Shown here: piece by piece, positions 18,290 to 25,162 of the stretch
Position numbering within the stretch: the stretch's first letter is position 1
How the letters are laid out: every line of letters starts with the position of its first letter
Assembly (NCBI GenBank): GCA_965234685.1
Contig: OZ248539.1
Location: 2,356,001-2,420,000 of the forward strand
Length of the DNA: 64,000 bases
Reading direction: 5' to 3'
Source of the DNA: Fimbriimonas planktonicus
GTDB lineage: Bacteria; Armatimonadota; Fimbriimonadia; Fimbriimonadales; Fimbriimonadaceae
The notes under the pieces: generated by a model
What the model saw: only the letters and a program-made list of their open reading frames with translations
What the model was told of the DNA's origin: nothing
The model's database searches: none
Translations under genes and position numbers: made by a program

Positions 18290-19357
18290 TTAATGCAGGC
18301 AAATGTTCTTTTCTTCGAGACCGCTTACGCTGAGGGGGCTGGCAGTAGACTCCCGGATATCTAAGCGACTCGGGAAGACAAAACGCAACGGATCTGTGTC
18401 TGGAGATTGAATCAACCGAATCAAAAACTCTGTCGCTTTGGCGGCCATCTCGTCAACGGGTTGGCGCGCCGCGGTAAGGCGTGGCTGCGTTAGGTCGCAG
18501 TGTGATGAGGAGTCAAATCCTACTACAGATAAATCCTTTGGAACCTGTATATTCAGGGCCCGTGCACGCTCTAAGATGGCGATTGCGCCCGACTCACTCC
18601 AAGAAACCAGCGCGGTGATGCCGTTTCTATTTGCGTACCAATCATCAAAGTTGGTTGCCCCTGCATCCCAGATTAGGGTCTCTACCTGATCTTTCTCTCC
18701 ACCACAATGCATCCACGTTTCGCGGAAGTGTCCGGCGCGAACCCTCGCTTCCGGATTCACAATCGAATGGGCGGCGATGACAAAACCGACTTTGCGGTGT
18801 CCAAGACTATACAGATGCTTGGCAACTTGCGCTGCGGCACCTCGATTGTCCCAGCTTACGTAGGAAGTCGACGGGTCATTGACCAGGGATTCATCCGCGA
18901 ACATCACGCTGGGCAAGCGCAAACGAACCGCATCCTGAAGTATTTGCTGACTCGCAGTCATTCGGACCCACATGAGCCCGTCGAATCGCCCATCGGAGAG
19001 CCGATTCCGATCCGTAGGGCCGATGAGTGAGTCGCAGAGCATCACGCTGTAACCCAGAGCAAATGCAGCTGTAGTGACCCCGTTCATGAGATCAGAAAAG
19101 TATCGGGTTTTTCCGCCGAACATCGGTGTTTCATCAAAAACCAGTCCGATGGTCTTGGTCTGCTTTGAGCGCAGATTGCGTGCAATCTCGTTCGGACGAT
19201 AATCGAGCTCTTCGGCAACTCGGCGAATGTTCTCGGCCGTGGCCGCACCGATCCGCACGTTCACTCCGCGGCCATGCAGAACCTTTGACACGGCCATAGG
19301 GCTAACCCCTGCCGCAGTTGCGACGTCTCGTATAGTAATTGGCGGCTTCGTTGACAC
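18290..19357 (-). CDS. LacI family transcriptional regulator (copy 1)
   Basis: The 355-residue repressor has an N-terminal LacI helix-turn-helix (residues ~8-30, TIRDVATAAGVSPMAVSKVL), a hinge helix (NEIARNLRS) and a periplasmic-binding-like sensor domain with GFDSSSHCDLTQPRLT. It closely resembles the regulator at 22914-23948, sharing VLHGRGVNVR and the C-terminal LDIRESTA block, so the two are paralogues. The start is GTG 19357. Unlike the other copy it is not directly followed by a prepilin-like gene. The ligand is unknown; the family usually senses sugars. Confidence 0.92.
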   Translation of the reverse strand: MSTKPPITIRDVATAAGVSPMAVSKVLHGRGVNVRIGAATAENIRRVAEELDYRPNEIARNLRSKQTKTIGLVFDETPMFGGKTRYFSDLMNGVTTAAFALGYSVMLCDSLIGPTDRNRLSDGRFDGLMWVRMTASQQILQDAVRLRLPSVMFADESLVNDPSTSYVSWDNRGAAAQVAKHLYSLGHRKVGFVIAAHSIVNPEARVRAGHFRETWMHCGGEKDQVETLIWDAGATNFDDWYANRNGITALVSWSESGAIAILERARALNIQVPKDLSVVGFDSSSHCDLTQPRLTAARQPVDEMAAKATEFLIRLIQSPDTDPLRFVFPSRLDIRESTASPLSVSGLEEKNICLH

Positions 19358-19699
19358 CGTTAAAGAGTTTACATCTCCTTGCCAAGAATAGCTAGAACAT
19401 AATTTTTACGTGATATGACGGTCTATAATCATCCACTGCTTACGTTTCAAACCACTTGGCAATCAAATAGATCGGGGCTCTCGTCTCCGCACAACTCAAC
19501 AACCACTACATAGAGTTGCCGGATCATCGGGCGGTTAAGGATCATGATCACGGGTTGCAGATTGGCCCCATGCTTGGAGACTAGCTTAGTTGAGATTATC
19601 AGTTAAGTCACTTTCATCTAGTTTCGCTAGGGCTGCATCTGGAGTCAACTCAATCAGAAGTACATTCCCAACTTCACCCAACAAGTCCCTTGAGTCAAG
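19358..19699. other. Intergenic region between LacI copy 1 and small lipoprotein gene
   Basis: About 340 bases without a supportable gene. It holds the promoter of LacI copy 1 at its left end, including an imperfect copy of the palindrome seen near the other LacI loci (19411-19431). The rest is presumably the 3' untranslated part of the lipoprotein transcript. It is somewhat AT-richer than the flanking genes. A 77-codon plus-strand ORF here has no coding character. Confidence 0.5.
19411..19431. promoter_or_regulatory. Imperfect copy of the LacI-associated palindrome
   Basis: The sequence tgatatgacggtctataatc(a) keeps the outer TGATAT and ATAATCA half sites and the central CGGT of the motif at 23952-23969, but with three extra bases in the spacer. 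It lies 54-74 bases upstream of the LacI copy 1 start, a sensible operator position. This is inference from similarity only. Confidence 0.35.
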
Positions 19700-20086
19700 C
19701 TACTTACGATTAAGTTTAACTTCGTTCTTTAGCGATCCAGTGAGAGCCAACGTAACGGACTTTTCAGCAACGGTAAGTTTGTATGGAACAACATTTCCGT
19801 TTTGGTCTTTGATCAACAGTTGACCATCCTTAACTTTCCATTGACCGTTTGACTTTGAGTCAATCGCACCGCTTGGAGTCGTGACTTTCGACATCAGAGC
19901 GAAGCTACCGTCTGCTTTGAAGTTGTATTCACCCTTACCGTCAGCGGTCTTCCATGCTCCGACCAGCCGATCATCCGTTGCGCCTTCGAAGGAAACAACC
20001 TTTCGTTCAGGCTCAACGTAGTCGTCTGAAGGTTGGCATCCAACCAAAATGAGTGCGAAGGCACCTAAAAGGAGAAAATTTTTCAT
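19700..20086 (-). CDS. Small lipoprotein of unknown function
   Basis: The 128-residue protein has a lipoprotein signal peptide (LILVGC, Cys17). Its mature domain looks like a small beta-barrel of the kind that reports on residual activity or binding: LVGAWKTADGKGEYNFKADG, then WKVKDGQLLIKD. This resembles lipocalin-like or META-type stability domains in pattern, but I cannot assign a family. ATG 20086 was chosen over 20104 because the signal peptide begins there. It lies downstream of a prepilin-like gene and another small lipoprotein, apart from them by a hairpin. Confidence 0.75.
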   Translation of the reverse strand: MKNFLLLGAFALILVGCQPSDDYVEPERKVVSFEGATDDRLVGAWKTADGKGEYNFKADGSFALMSKVTTPSGAIDSKSNGQWKVKDGQLLIKDQNGNVVPYKLTVAEKSVTLALTGSLKNEVKLNRK

Positions 20087-20093
20087 GGGTTGT

Positions 20094-20116
20094 GGGTCAC
20101 GCATGAAGCGTGACCC
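20094..20116. terminator. Intergenic hairpin between two lipoprotein genes
   Basis: A perfect nine-base-pair stem (gggtcacgc / gcgtgaccc) with a five-base loop lies directly upstream of the ATG at 20086 on the minus strand. No U run follows, so it may be a partial terminator, an mRNA-processing site or a translation-control element rather than a full terminator. Confidence 0.45.
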
Positions 20117-20123
20117 GATTCTT

Positions 20124-20372
20124 TTACCGCGAGTTCTCGCGGGCTTTCTTCATCGCAGCGGCCTGCGAGTCCATCTGCTGTCTCATGGCTTCGGACTGCT
20201 TCATGGCAGCTTCAGCGCTTCTACGCGCTTCAGGTGACATTTCCGCTGGCAGTTCGTCGGCGGACTTTGGAGCTTCGGCGGCAGCTTTATTTGCCGCCGC
20301 CACATCTCCATCATCCGATCCGGAACAGCCCACGAGCAGGATCCCAGCAACAATCGGGAGAAGATACTTCAT
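20124..20372 (-). CDS. Very small lipoprotein
   Basis: The 82-residue protein has signal peptide and lipobox ILLVGC (Cys16), then an Ala/Glu/Lys-rich tail that is predicted helical (AANKAAAEAPKSADEL, then MKQSEAMRQQMDSQ). It follows the prepilin-like gene after four bases, so the two are co-transcribed. No family is recognised. A comparable small lipoprotein follows the other prepilin-like gene at 21841, so pairing seems deliberate. Confidence 0.75.
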   Translation of the reverse strand: MKYLLPIVAGILLVGCSGSDDGDVAAANKAAAEAPKSADELPAEMSPEARRSAEAAMKQSEAMRQQMDSQAAAMKKARENSR

Positions 20373-20376
20373 CCGA

Positions 20377-21252
20377 TTATCGTGCGAACGCAGCGCAAGC
20401 GTTGCCAGGATTGAACAGCCAATCCCAGTTGTCGCCGTAGTCGGAAGTGATTCCCTTCACGTAGACCATGCTGCACCAGTTGAACGCGCCCTTCTTGACG
20501 AACTTCGCGTGACCATCGGCAAACGAATTGTTCAAGCCGCCTGCGTATCGGTAACGTGGCATGGACCAGTTTGGAGATGCATTTGAGTCTGCGTCCCACT
20601 TCTGACCGGAGGTCGGGCCAGTGAAGACCGGTGGGAACTGTGCGCCACCGAACCACCACCAAGAGACTTCTGCGAAGTCGCCCGAAGCGTTCCAATCTGG
20701 ATTAACTCCGACGGTCCATTCGGTAACGATTTGCGCAGGTGCGTCTAGCGATGTAGCCGAGACGGATGGCATCACTGGGTTGTTGTTGCGAATTCCATCA
20801 TCCGAAGAGTCGCAAGTCCAAGAGTTGTTGGTCACGTTCCAGAAGCAGTGCCCTGGCATGAGGATTCGGTTCGAGTTGTAAACACCTCGAGCGCCGACTT
20901 TCGCTGGCGTATCCCAAAGGCCGCCCTCTGCAAGCTGGATGCTGTTGGTGCCGTCTGCGTACGTCTTCTGTCCGCTCTTGATGTATGGGTGAACAGCTTC
21001 TCGCCACGTAAATGGCGTGTTCCAGCCCCAAACCGCGGAGTTCGGTCGCTTATAAACCTGACGAGCGAAGGTGTCGTCGTTGTCAGTGGCGTAGAGAATG
21101 ATTCCGAGCGAGTGCTGCTTGGAGTTCGAAAGGTCTTGGGTCTTCTTGGCAGCTTCTTTAGCTTGTGCGAAGACCGGGAATAGGATAGCGGCTAAGATCG
21201 CGATAATGGCGATGACTACTAGAAGTTCAATGAGCGTAAATGCTTTTTTCAT
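20377..21252 (-). CDS. Prepilin-like secreted protein (module 1)
   Basis: The 291-residue protein has the class III signal sequence MKKAFTLIELL and the usual hydrophobic helix ending LFPVFAQAK, followed by a large Trp/Asn-rich globular domain. The C-terminus carries RYRYAGGLNNSFADGHAKF, an H-X9-DG-like motif in which the His is replaced by Tyr. ATG 21252 has GAGGAG five bases upstream; the longer reading to 21342 overlaps the LacI remnant. The order is LacI remnant, this gene, small lipoprotein, second lipoprotein. Confidence 0.88.
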   Translation of the reverse strand: MKKAFTLIELLVVIAIIAILAAILFPVFAQAKEAAKKTQDLSNSKQHSLGIILYATDNDDTFARQVYKRPNSAVWGWNTPFTWREAVHPYIKSGQKTYADGTNSIQLAEGGLWDTPAKVGARGVYNSNRILMPGHCFWNVTNNSWTCDSSDDGIRNNNPVMPSVSATSLDAPAQIVTEWTVGVNPDWNASGDFAEVSWWWFGGAQFPPVFTGPTSGQKWDADSNASPNWSMPRYRYAGGLNNSFADGHAKFVKKGAFNWCSMVYVKGITSDYGDNWDWLFNPGNACAAFAR

Positions 21253-21260
21253 GATGCTCC

Positions 21261-21638
21261 TCAACATTGAGGGGGACAGGCAGTAGGCCCGGAAACACTC
21301 CGGATACTGGGATTGAAGATGTGCTTCAGGTCCGTGTGGCAAGACAGAACCCAGCCGTTAGAAATCGTACGAAGGTTGGCAGCCCGATCGACTTGGGAAG
21401 CGCTCGACAAGTTGGAACGTGTGGAACCGGATCGTCTAACCGCATGTTCCGTTGTAGCGAGGCTGCCGCGGAATCGATGGACGAGCTCTACTGCTGCGCA
21501 GCCGAAGAAAGCGACGGCGAGGTTCGGTGCCGTACGCAGGCTTTCTAAGCGAGAAGTGAACCCTTCGGGTCGGAGGCCCGATGGCAACCCCGGCTTGAAT
21601 CCATATTCGCAAGCTACAACAGACGTCTTCATTGACAT
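21261..21638 (-). pseudogene. Remnant of a LacI-family regulator gene
   Basis: The frame runs 125 codons from ATG 21638 to TGA 21261-21263. Its first codons (MSMKTSV) match those of LacI copy 2 (MSKKTSV), and its last ~20 codons and stop context match the 3' end of that gene: tatcccagta versus aatcccagta, then tccggg, tactgc and cctcaa, with the TGA fused to the next gene's GAGG ribosome site. The helix-turn-helix and almost all of the sensor domain are missing. The middle ~90 codons have no resemblance I can see. I read this as an internally deleted or replaced LacI gene. A new small protein is a less likely alternative. Confidence 0.6.
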
Positions 21639-21642
21639 TCCT

Positions 21643-21658
21643 GATATACGGTTATATC
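21643..21658. promoter_or_regulatory. Palindromic operator candidate upstream of the LacI remnant
   Basis: The sequence gatatacggttatatc has six-base inverted arms around CGGT. It is identical to the core at 23953-23968, and the 25 bases from gacattc onward are the same at both loci. It lies just upstream of the remnant's ATG, so the operator survived although the gene body did not. Confidence 0.55.
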
Positions 21659-21773
21659 GGATTGCATCGAAAATTCCAAGTCTTTTTTTGACTTTTTTCA
21701 AAAATCTCGAACTTTTTCACAGTTCGCCTAGAACGACCGCCCTCGCACCGCTCCTCAACCGAGACGCTAAAGA

Positions 21774-21810
21774 AAATCAGGGCTCCGTCAAACTGACGGA
21801 GCCCTGATTT
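21774..21810 (-). terminator. Strong terminator after small lipoprotein (module 2)
   Basis: A perfect 17-base-pair stem with a three-base loop (aac) lies 30 bases after the lipoprotein stop on the minus strand. The minus-strand arm begins AAATCAGGGC and ends with GCCCTGATTTT, so a short U run follows. Confidence 0.9.
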
Positions 21811-21840
21811 GGCATTCCAGAAGGAAGGAAACCTTCCCTC

Positions 21841-22077
21841 TTACTGTCCTGGCGGTGGCGCTCCGGGAGCGGAACCGGTATCAAGACTGCTCTTGAAGTT
21901 CGCCGGAGGCTTGTTAGCGTCCGGCGGGATGTTGACTACTGGCTTCTTGCCGTCCTTAAAGGTCGCTTCTTCCGCAGCCGTGGTCCCCGTGTCTGAACCA
22001 CATCCTACGGCCACCATTAAGGCGGCCATAGCAAGCGCGAGAAACGCGTTTTTTCGAAGTGAGTTCAGTTTGAACAT
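21841..22077 (-). CDS. Small Pro-rich lipoprotein (module 2)
   Basis: The 78-residue lipoprotein has lipobox VAVGC (Cys26), then a short tail rich in Pro, Ala and Lys that looks unstructured (ending GAPPPGQ). ATG 22077 shares one base with the prepilin-like gene's stop (TGATG), so translation is coupled. The longer start at 22098 lies inside the prepilin-like gene and is less likely. The function is unknown; its pairing with a prepilin-like protein repeats at 20124-20372. Confidence 0.75.
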   Translation of the reverse strand: MFKLNSLRKNAFLALAMAALMVAVGCGSDTGTTAAEEATFKDGKKPVVNIPPDANKPPANFKSSLDTGSAPGAPPPGQ

Positions 22078-22904
22078 CAATCTCGGGTGTAGTTCCACAT
22101 GTTCTGGGTGTCGAGGTTCGGCTGATACTGCTCAGCCGGGTTCGTCGCAATCGGGTTCATGGTCTTTGCGTGGCCATCGGTGAATGCGAAGATTCCCTGG
22201 TTCTCGTAAACCGCAACCGAACCAAATCGGTTGTCCTTGTTGACAACAACCGTGCTGCCGTTAACGCCGGTCACCGTGTAAGGCGAGCCGTTTCGAGCAG
22301 CAGCGCCTGGAGGAGGCGTGCCCTGTGGGTGGGTCGTTGGGCCAGCGAAGTCCCAGAACGGAGCGCCGCAGATGAGTCCGCCCATTCCCCAGATGTTGTT
22401 GCCGTAGTAGTGCGACGCGAACATAACCGTGTCAGCAACTCGGTTGACCTGAGTCTGGCTGACCGTGTAAGGACCGCCGTACCAAGACTGCTGCATGTTG
22501 ATAACGCCAACGACCTGGTTGCCCGTGCCGTTCCACTTGATCACGGAGTTAGCTGCGTAGGAGATCGAGAGAGCGTTCGTTGGGAACCAAGTTGGCCAGA
22601 AGGCTTTGCTCTTCGGGTCGGATGGGTCAACGAGCATTGGGTAGCTCTTGATGTATGGCTGGGTGGACCAGATCCAAGATCCGTTCGGGTAGTACCAGTC
22701 GTTGCCGGAACCGAAAGGAAATACGTCGTCATAGTCGCCCGAGTAGATCAGGGTCGCAAGAGCGGTCTGCTTGATGTTCGAGAGCGACGAGGTCTTCTTC
22801 GCAGCAGCCTTGGCCTGAGCGAAAACTGGGAAGAGGATAGCGGCGAGAATCGCGATGATCGCGATAACGACGAGAAGTTCAATAAGTGTGAATGCTTTTT
22901 TCAT
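22077..22904 (-). CDS. Prepilin-like secreted protein (module 2)
   Basis: The 275-residue protein begins MKKAFTLIELL with the same N-terminal helix as the proteins at 20377 and 14791. The following domain is rich in Trp, Tyr, Gly and Asn. Near the end FAFTDGHAKTM is the DGH part of the H-X9-DG motif. The start lies nine bases after the LacI copy 2 stop, whose TGA is part of the GAGG ribosome site, so regulator and pseudopilin are one operon. The stop overlaps the next start by one base. Confidence 0.88.
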   Translation of the reverse strand: MKKAFTLIELLVVIAIIAILAAILFPVFAQAKAAAKKTSSLSNIKQTALATLIYSGDYDDVFPFGSGNDWYYPNGSWIWSTQPYIKSYPMLVDPSDPKSKAFWPTWFPTNALSISYAANSVIKWNGTGNQVVGVINMQQSWYGGPYTVSQTQVNRVADTVMFASHYYGNNIWGMGGLICGAPFWDFAGPTTHPQGTPPPGAAARNGSPYTVTGVNGSTVVVNKDNRFGSVAVYENQGIFAFTDGHAKTMNPIATNPAEQYQPNLDTQNMWNYTRD

Positions 22905-22913
22905 GCAATGTCC

Positions 22914-23948
22914 TCAACCTTGAGGCGGACGAGCAGTAGATTCCCGGATGTCCAGGCTACTGGGATAGACGAAGTGCTGTGGATCTGCATCTTGCGATTC
23001 AATCCGGTGGATTAAAATTTCTGTTGCCCGCGTTGCCATTTCGCTGAGCGGCTGGTGAACGCAGGTGAGCCGTGGTTGGGTCAGGTCGCACTGGCTGGAA
23101 CTATCAAAGCCAAGCACCGAAAGCTGCTCTGGTACTGCCACCCCGTGAAGTCGCGCTTGTCCGAGGATCGCGATCGCGCAGGATTCGTTCCAGGACATGA
23201 TGGCGGTGTACTGGCGATTTGCTTTCCACCAGTCTCCAAACTCCGAAGCATCATCGGACCAATTGAGAACGTCGGCCTCACCTGCATTGACGCCGTGCTT
23301 TGCTGCCGTTTCAAAGAACGAAGCTTTGCGAAGACATGCTTCTGGATTTTTCATCGAGCGCGGCGGAACCATAAAGGCTATTTTTCGATGCCCTAACCCG
23401 ATAAGATGTTCCGTTGCAAGTTTCGCGGCGCCCGTATTGTCCCAAGAGATACAAGAAATATCGGGATTCAGGATCCGATCTGGCTGGTGCATGATCACCA
23501 CCGGCAAGTTGGCACTCCGGGCGGCTTGAACCAGATCATCGCCGTAGTTGCCGCGGCACCAAAGCAGCCCATCAAATCGGCCGTCGCTCATCTGGCTAAT
23601 CGGGCCCGCTCCAATGAGGCTGTTGCAAAGAGTAAGGCTGTAATCGTTCTGGAACGCCATGCGGGTGACGCCATCCAGAAGCTCGGCAAAGTAGCGAACG
23701 GTGCCGGTTAGGTCTGGAACGGTTTCGAGCACGAGGCCGATCGTTCGGGTGCTTCGGCTTCGTAAGTTTCGGGCAAGGACGTTGGGTCGGTAGTCCAGTT
23801 CCAACGCGATTTTGCGAATAGTGGCTGCCGTACCTTCACTGACGCGAACGTTCACGCCGCGGCCGTGGAGCACCTTTGAGACCGACATCGGGCTCACTCC
23901 TGCCGCTAACGCAACATCACGCATCGTCACTGAAGTCTTCTTCGACAT
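22914..23948 (-). CDS. LacI family transcriptional regulator (copy 2)
   Basis: The 344-residue repressor has an N-terminal helix-turn-helix (MRDVALAAGVSPMSVSKVL, from residue ~9), hinge helix (NVLARNLRSRS) and a sugar-binding-type sensor domain with LGFDSSSQCDLTQPRLT. It is a paralogue of the gene at 18290-19357. A perfect palindrome lies three bases upstream of the ATG, which suits autoregulation. The gene leads an operon with a prepilin-like gene and a small lipoprotein, so it probably controls their expression; the inducer is unknown. Confidence 0.93.
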   Translation of the reverse strand: MSKKTSVTMRDVALAAGVSPMSVSKVLHGRGVNVRVSEGTAATIRKIALELDYRPNVLARNLRSRSTRTIGLVLETVPDLTGTVRYFAELLDGVTRMAFQNDYSLTLCNSLIGAGPISQMSDGRFDGLLWCRGNYGDDLVQAARSANLPVVIMHQPDRILNPDISCISWDNTGAAKLATEHLIGLGHRKIAFMVPPRSMKNPEACLRKASFFETAAKHGVNAGEADVLNWSDDASEFGDWWKANRQYTAIMSWNESCAIAILGQARLHGVAVPEQLSVLGFDSSSQCDLTQPRLTCVHQPLSEMATRATEILIHRIESQDADPQHFVYPSSLDIRESTARPPQG

Positions 23949-23951
23949 TCC

Positions 23952-23969
23952 TGATATACGGTTATATCA
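23952..23969. promoter_or_regulatory. Palindromic operator candidate upstream of LacI copy 2
   Basis: TGATATA-CGGT-TATATCA is a perfect seven-base inverted repeat with a four-base centre, only three bases before the ATG at 23948. LacI-type operators are palindromes of this size. A TATATC segment may double as a -10 element, in which case the transcript would have almost no leader. Confidence 0.6.
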
Positions 23970-24006
23970 TATTGTCGATCAAAAACGACACGTTCTTCGT
24001 GAATAT

Positions 24007-24996
24007 TTACGGAAAAGTGAATGAATCAACGACCAAGCCAACGAAATGAAGAACTGCCCGATGGACATCGTCGTTGACGGAAATCTCCTTTTGAACTCGG
24101 GAAGCCCGCTGATACACCTCTACCGGCTTCAGACCAAGGGTTCCGGAGATTCCAGACTCGGCTAGACCAGCCTCGTACAACATCGTGTAAACCGCCAGGT
24201 CGAAAGCCTCTATTCCACCGAGGCGATCCAAAAGCTGCCCGCCGACCTTTGCGATGCGCATCCGTAGGTCCCAGGTCGGGTTATCGGCGAAGTACGGATC
24301 GAGCACTCCTAGCGCCCTCAAAGTCGCACGGGTATCCAGCCACGCATGGCCGGAAAGCCGCAATCTCTTGAGCGCCCCGGCAAGCGTCCGACCGTCGCCG
24401 TTCATGTGGTGCGCGATGATTTTCACAAGCGCGCCAGACATGTAAAGCCCCTCGGCCGCGCCCATCCGCTCGATCAGGGTGATGCGCTCATGGGCGTTTG
24501 CTTCGCGAATCTTTGCGATCAACCAGCTTCGAGAATTGGGCAGAAAAGACCGCAAGGTCCGGTTCGGCTCGTCCATCGTGAAAGACAGCGCCGTTGGTCG
24601 ACCTGCTCGTACTCGCCGCTCCAAAACCACCCGCAGTTCTATCCTCGCTTTGGTCCTTCCGAGAATTTCCTGGACATCGTCCAAGAGCAGCGGTAAGGCA
24701 GGGTCGTGCTTACCGGGCGCGTGCAAATAGTCGCTTGCGGTCCAGCGCCGAACCAAGTTGGATTCGGCAAAATCCATCCGCTTAGCGAGCACGTCTAGCA
24801 GGTGGCTCTTGCCCCAACCACTCGGACCTACGAGGGCGAGAAAGCTCTCGTGTCCTGCGGAAAAAAGACGCCCTGCCTCGATGGCTTCGTAGTTTGAACC
24901 TAGCGTTGCAAGGGAGGTGGCAGAAGTGGACTCATCGAACAGCACCTCGGAAAGTTTGGGGCCGCCTTCTGATGATTCTTCATTAAGCAATGCCAT
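24007..24996 (-). CDS. DnaA-like AAA+ ATPase with diverged DNA-binding domain
   Basis: The 329-residue protein has a DnaA-type AAA+ domain: Walker A GPSGWGKSH (~57-65) and Walker B LLLDD (~103-107), then an Arg-rich sensor region. The C-terminal ~80 residues align with DnaA domain IV, but the GGRDHTTV signature that reads DnaA boxes is replaced by GLKPVEVY. It therefore looks like a DnaA paralogue with altered or lost DnaA-box recognition, comparable in layout to Hda plus an extra domain. The start is uncertain: ATG 24996 or GTG 25035; neither has a strong ribosome site. Confidence 0.7.
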   Translation of the reverse strand: MALLNEESSEGGPKLSEVLFDESTSATSLATLGSNYEAIEAGRLFSAGHESFLALVGPSGWGKSHLLDVLAKRMDFAESNLVRRWTASDYLHAPGKHDPALPLLLDDVQEILGRTKARIELRVVLERRVRAGRPTALSFTMDEPNRTLRSFLPNSRSWLIAKIREANAHERITLIERMGAAEGLYMSGALVKIIAHHMNGDGRTLAGALKRLRLSGHAWLDTRATLRALGVLDPYFADNPTWDLRMRIAKVGGQLLDRLGGIEAFDLAVYTMLYEAGLAESGISGTLGLKPVEVYQRASRVQKEISVNDDVHRAVLHFVGLVVDSFTFP

Positions 24997-25051
24997 TCTG
25001 TTAACGATTTCCAAAGTGGAAATCTCCCCCACCACATATTGTGCACGGTGA

Positions 25052-25080
25052 TTTATCGGGCGTCAAGGGCGGTTTATCGG
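25052..25080. promoter_or_regulatory. Direct repeat upstream of the DnaA-like gene
   Basis: TTTATCGG occurs at 25052-25059 and again at 25073-25080, 21 bases apart (two helix turns), in the 166-base gap upstream of the DnaA-like gene. Further on, TCGATTTTC occurs twice (25123-25131 and 25142-25150) in AT-rich DNA. These may be regulator sites; the first resembles the TTATC half of a DnaA box. No function is shown. Confidence 0.35.
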
Positions 25081-25162
25081 AAGTCGCCAGGTTCGATGGT
25101 CTCCAAATATGATCGATTATCATCGATTTTCGACGTCATCCTCGATTTTCAATAAATTTCTA

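Noticed and set aside
19590..19823. 77-codon plus-strand ORF between LacI copy 1 and the lipoprotein gene
   Set aside because: It overlaps the lipoprotein gene on the other strand, has no ribosome site and no family resemblance.
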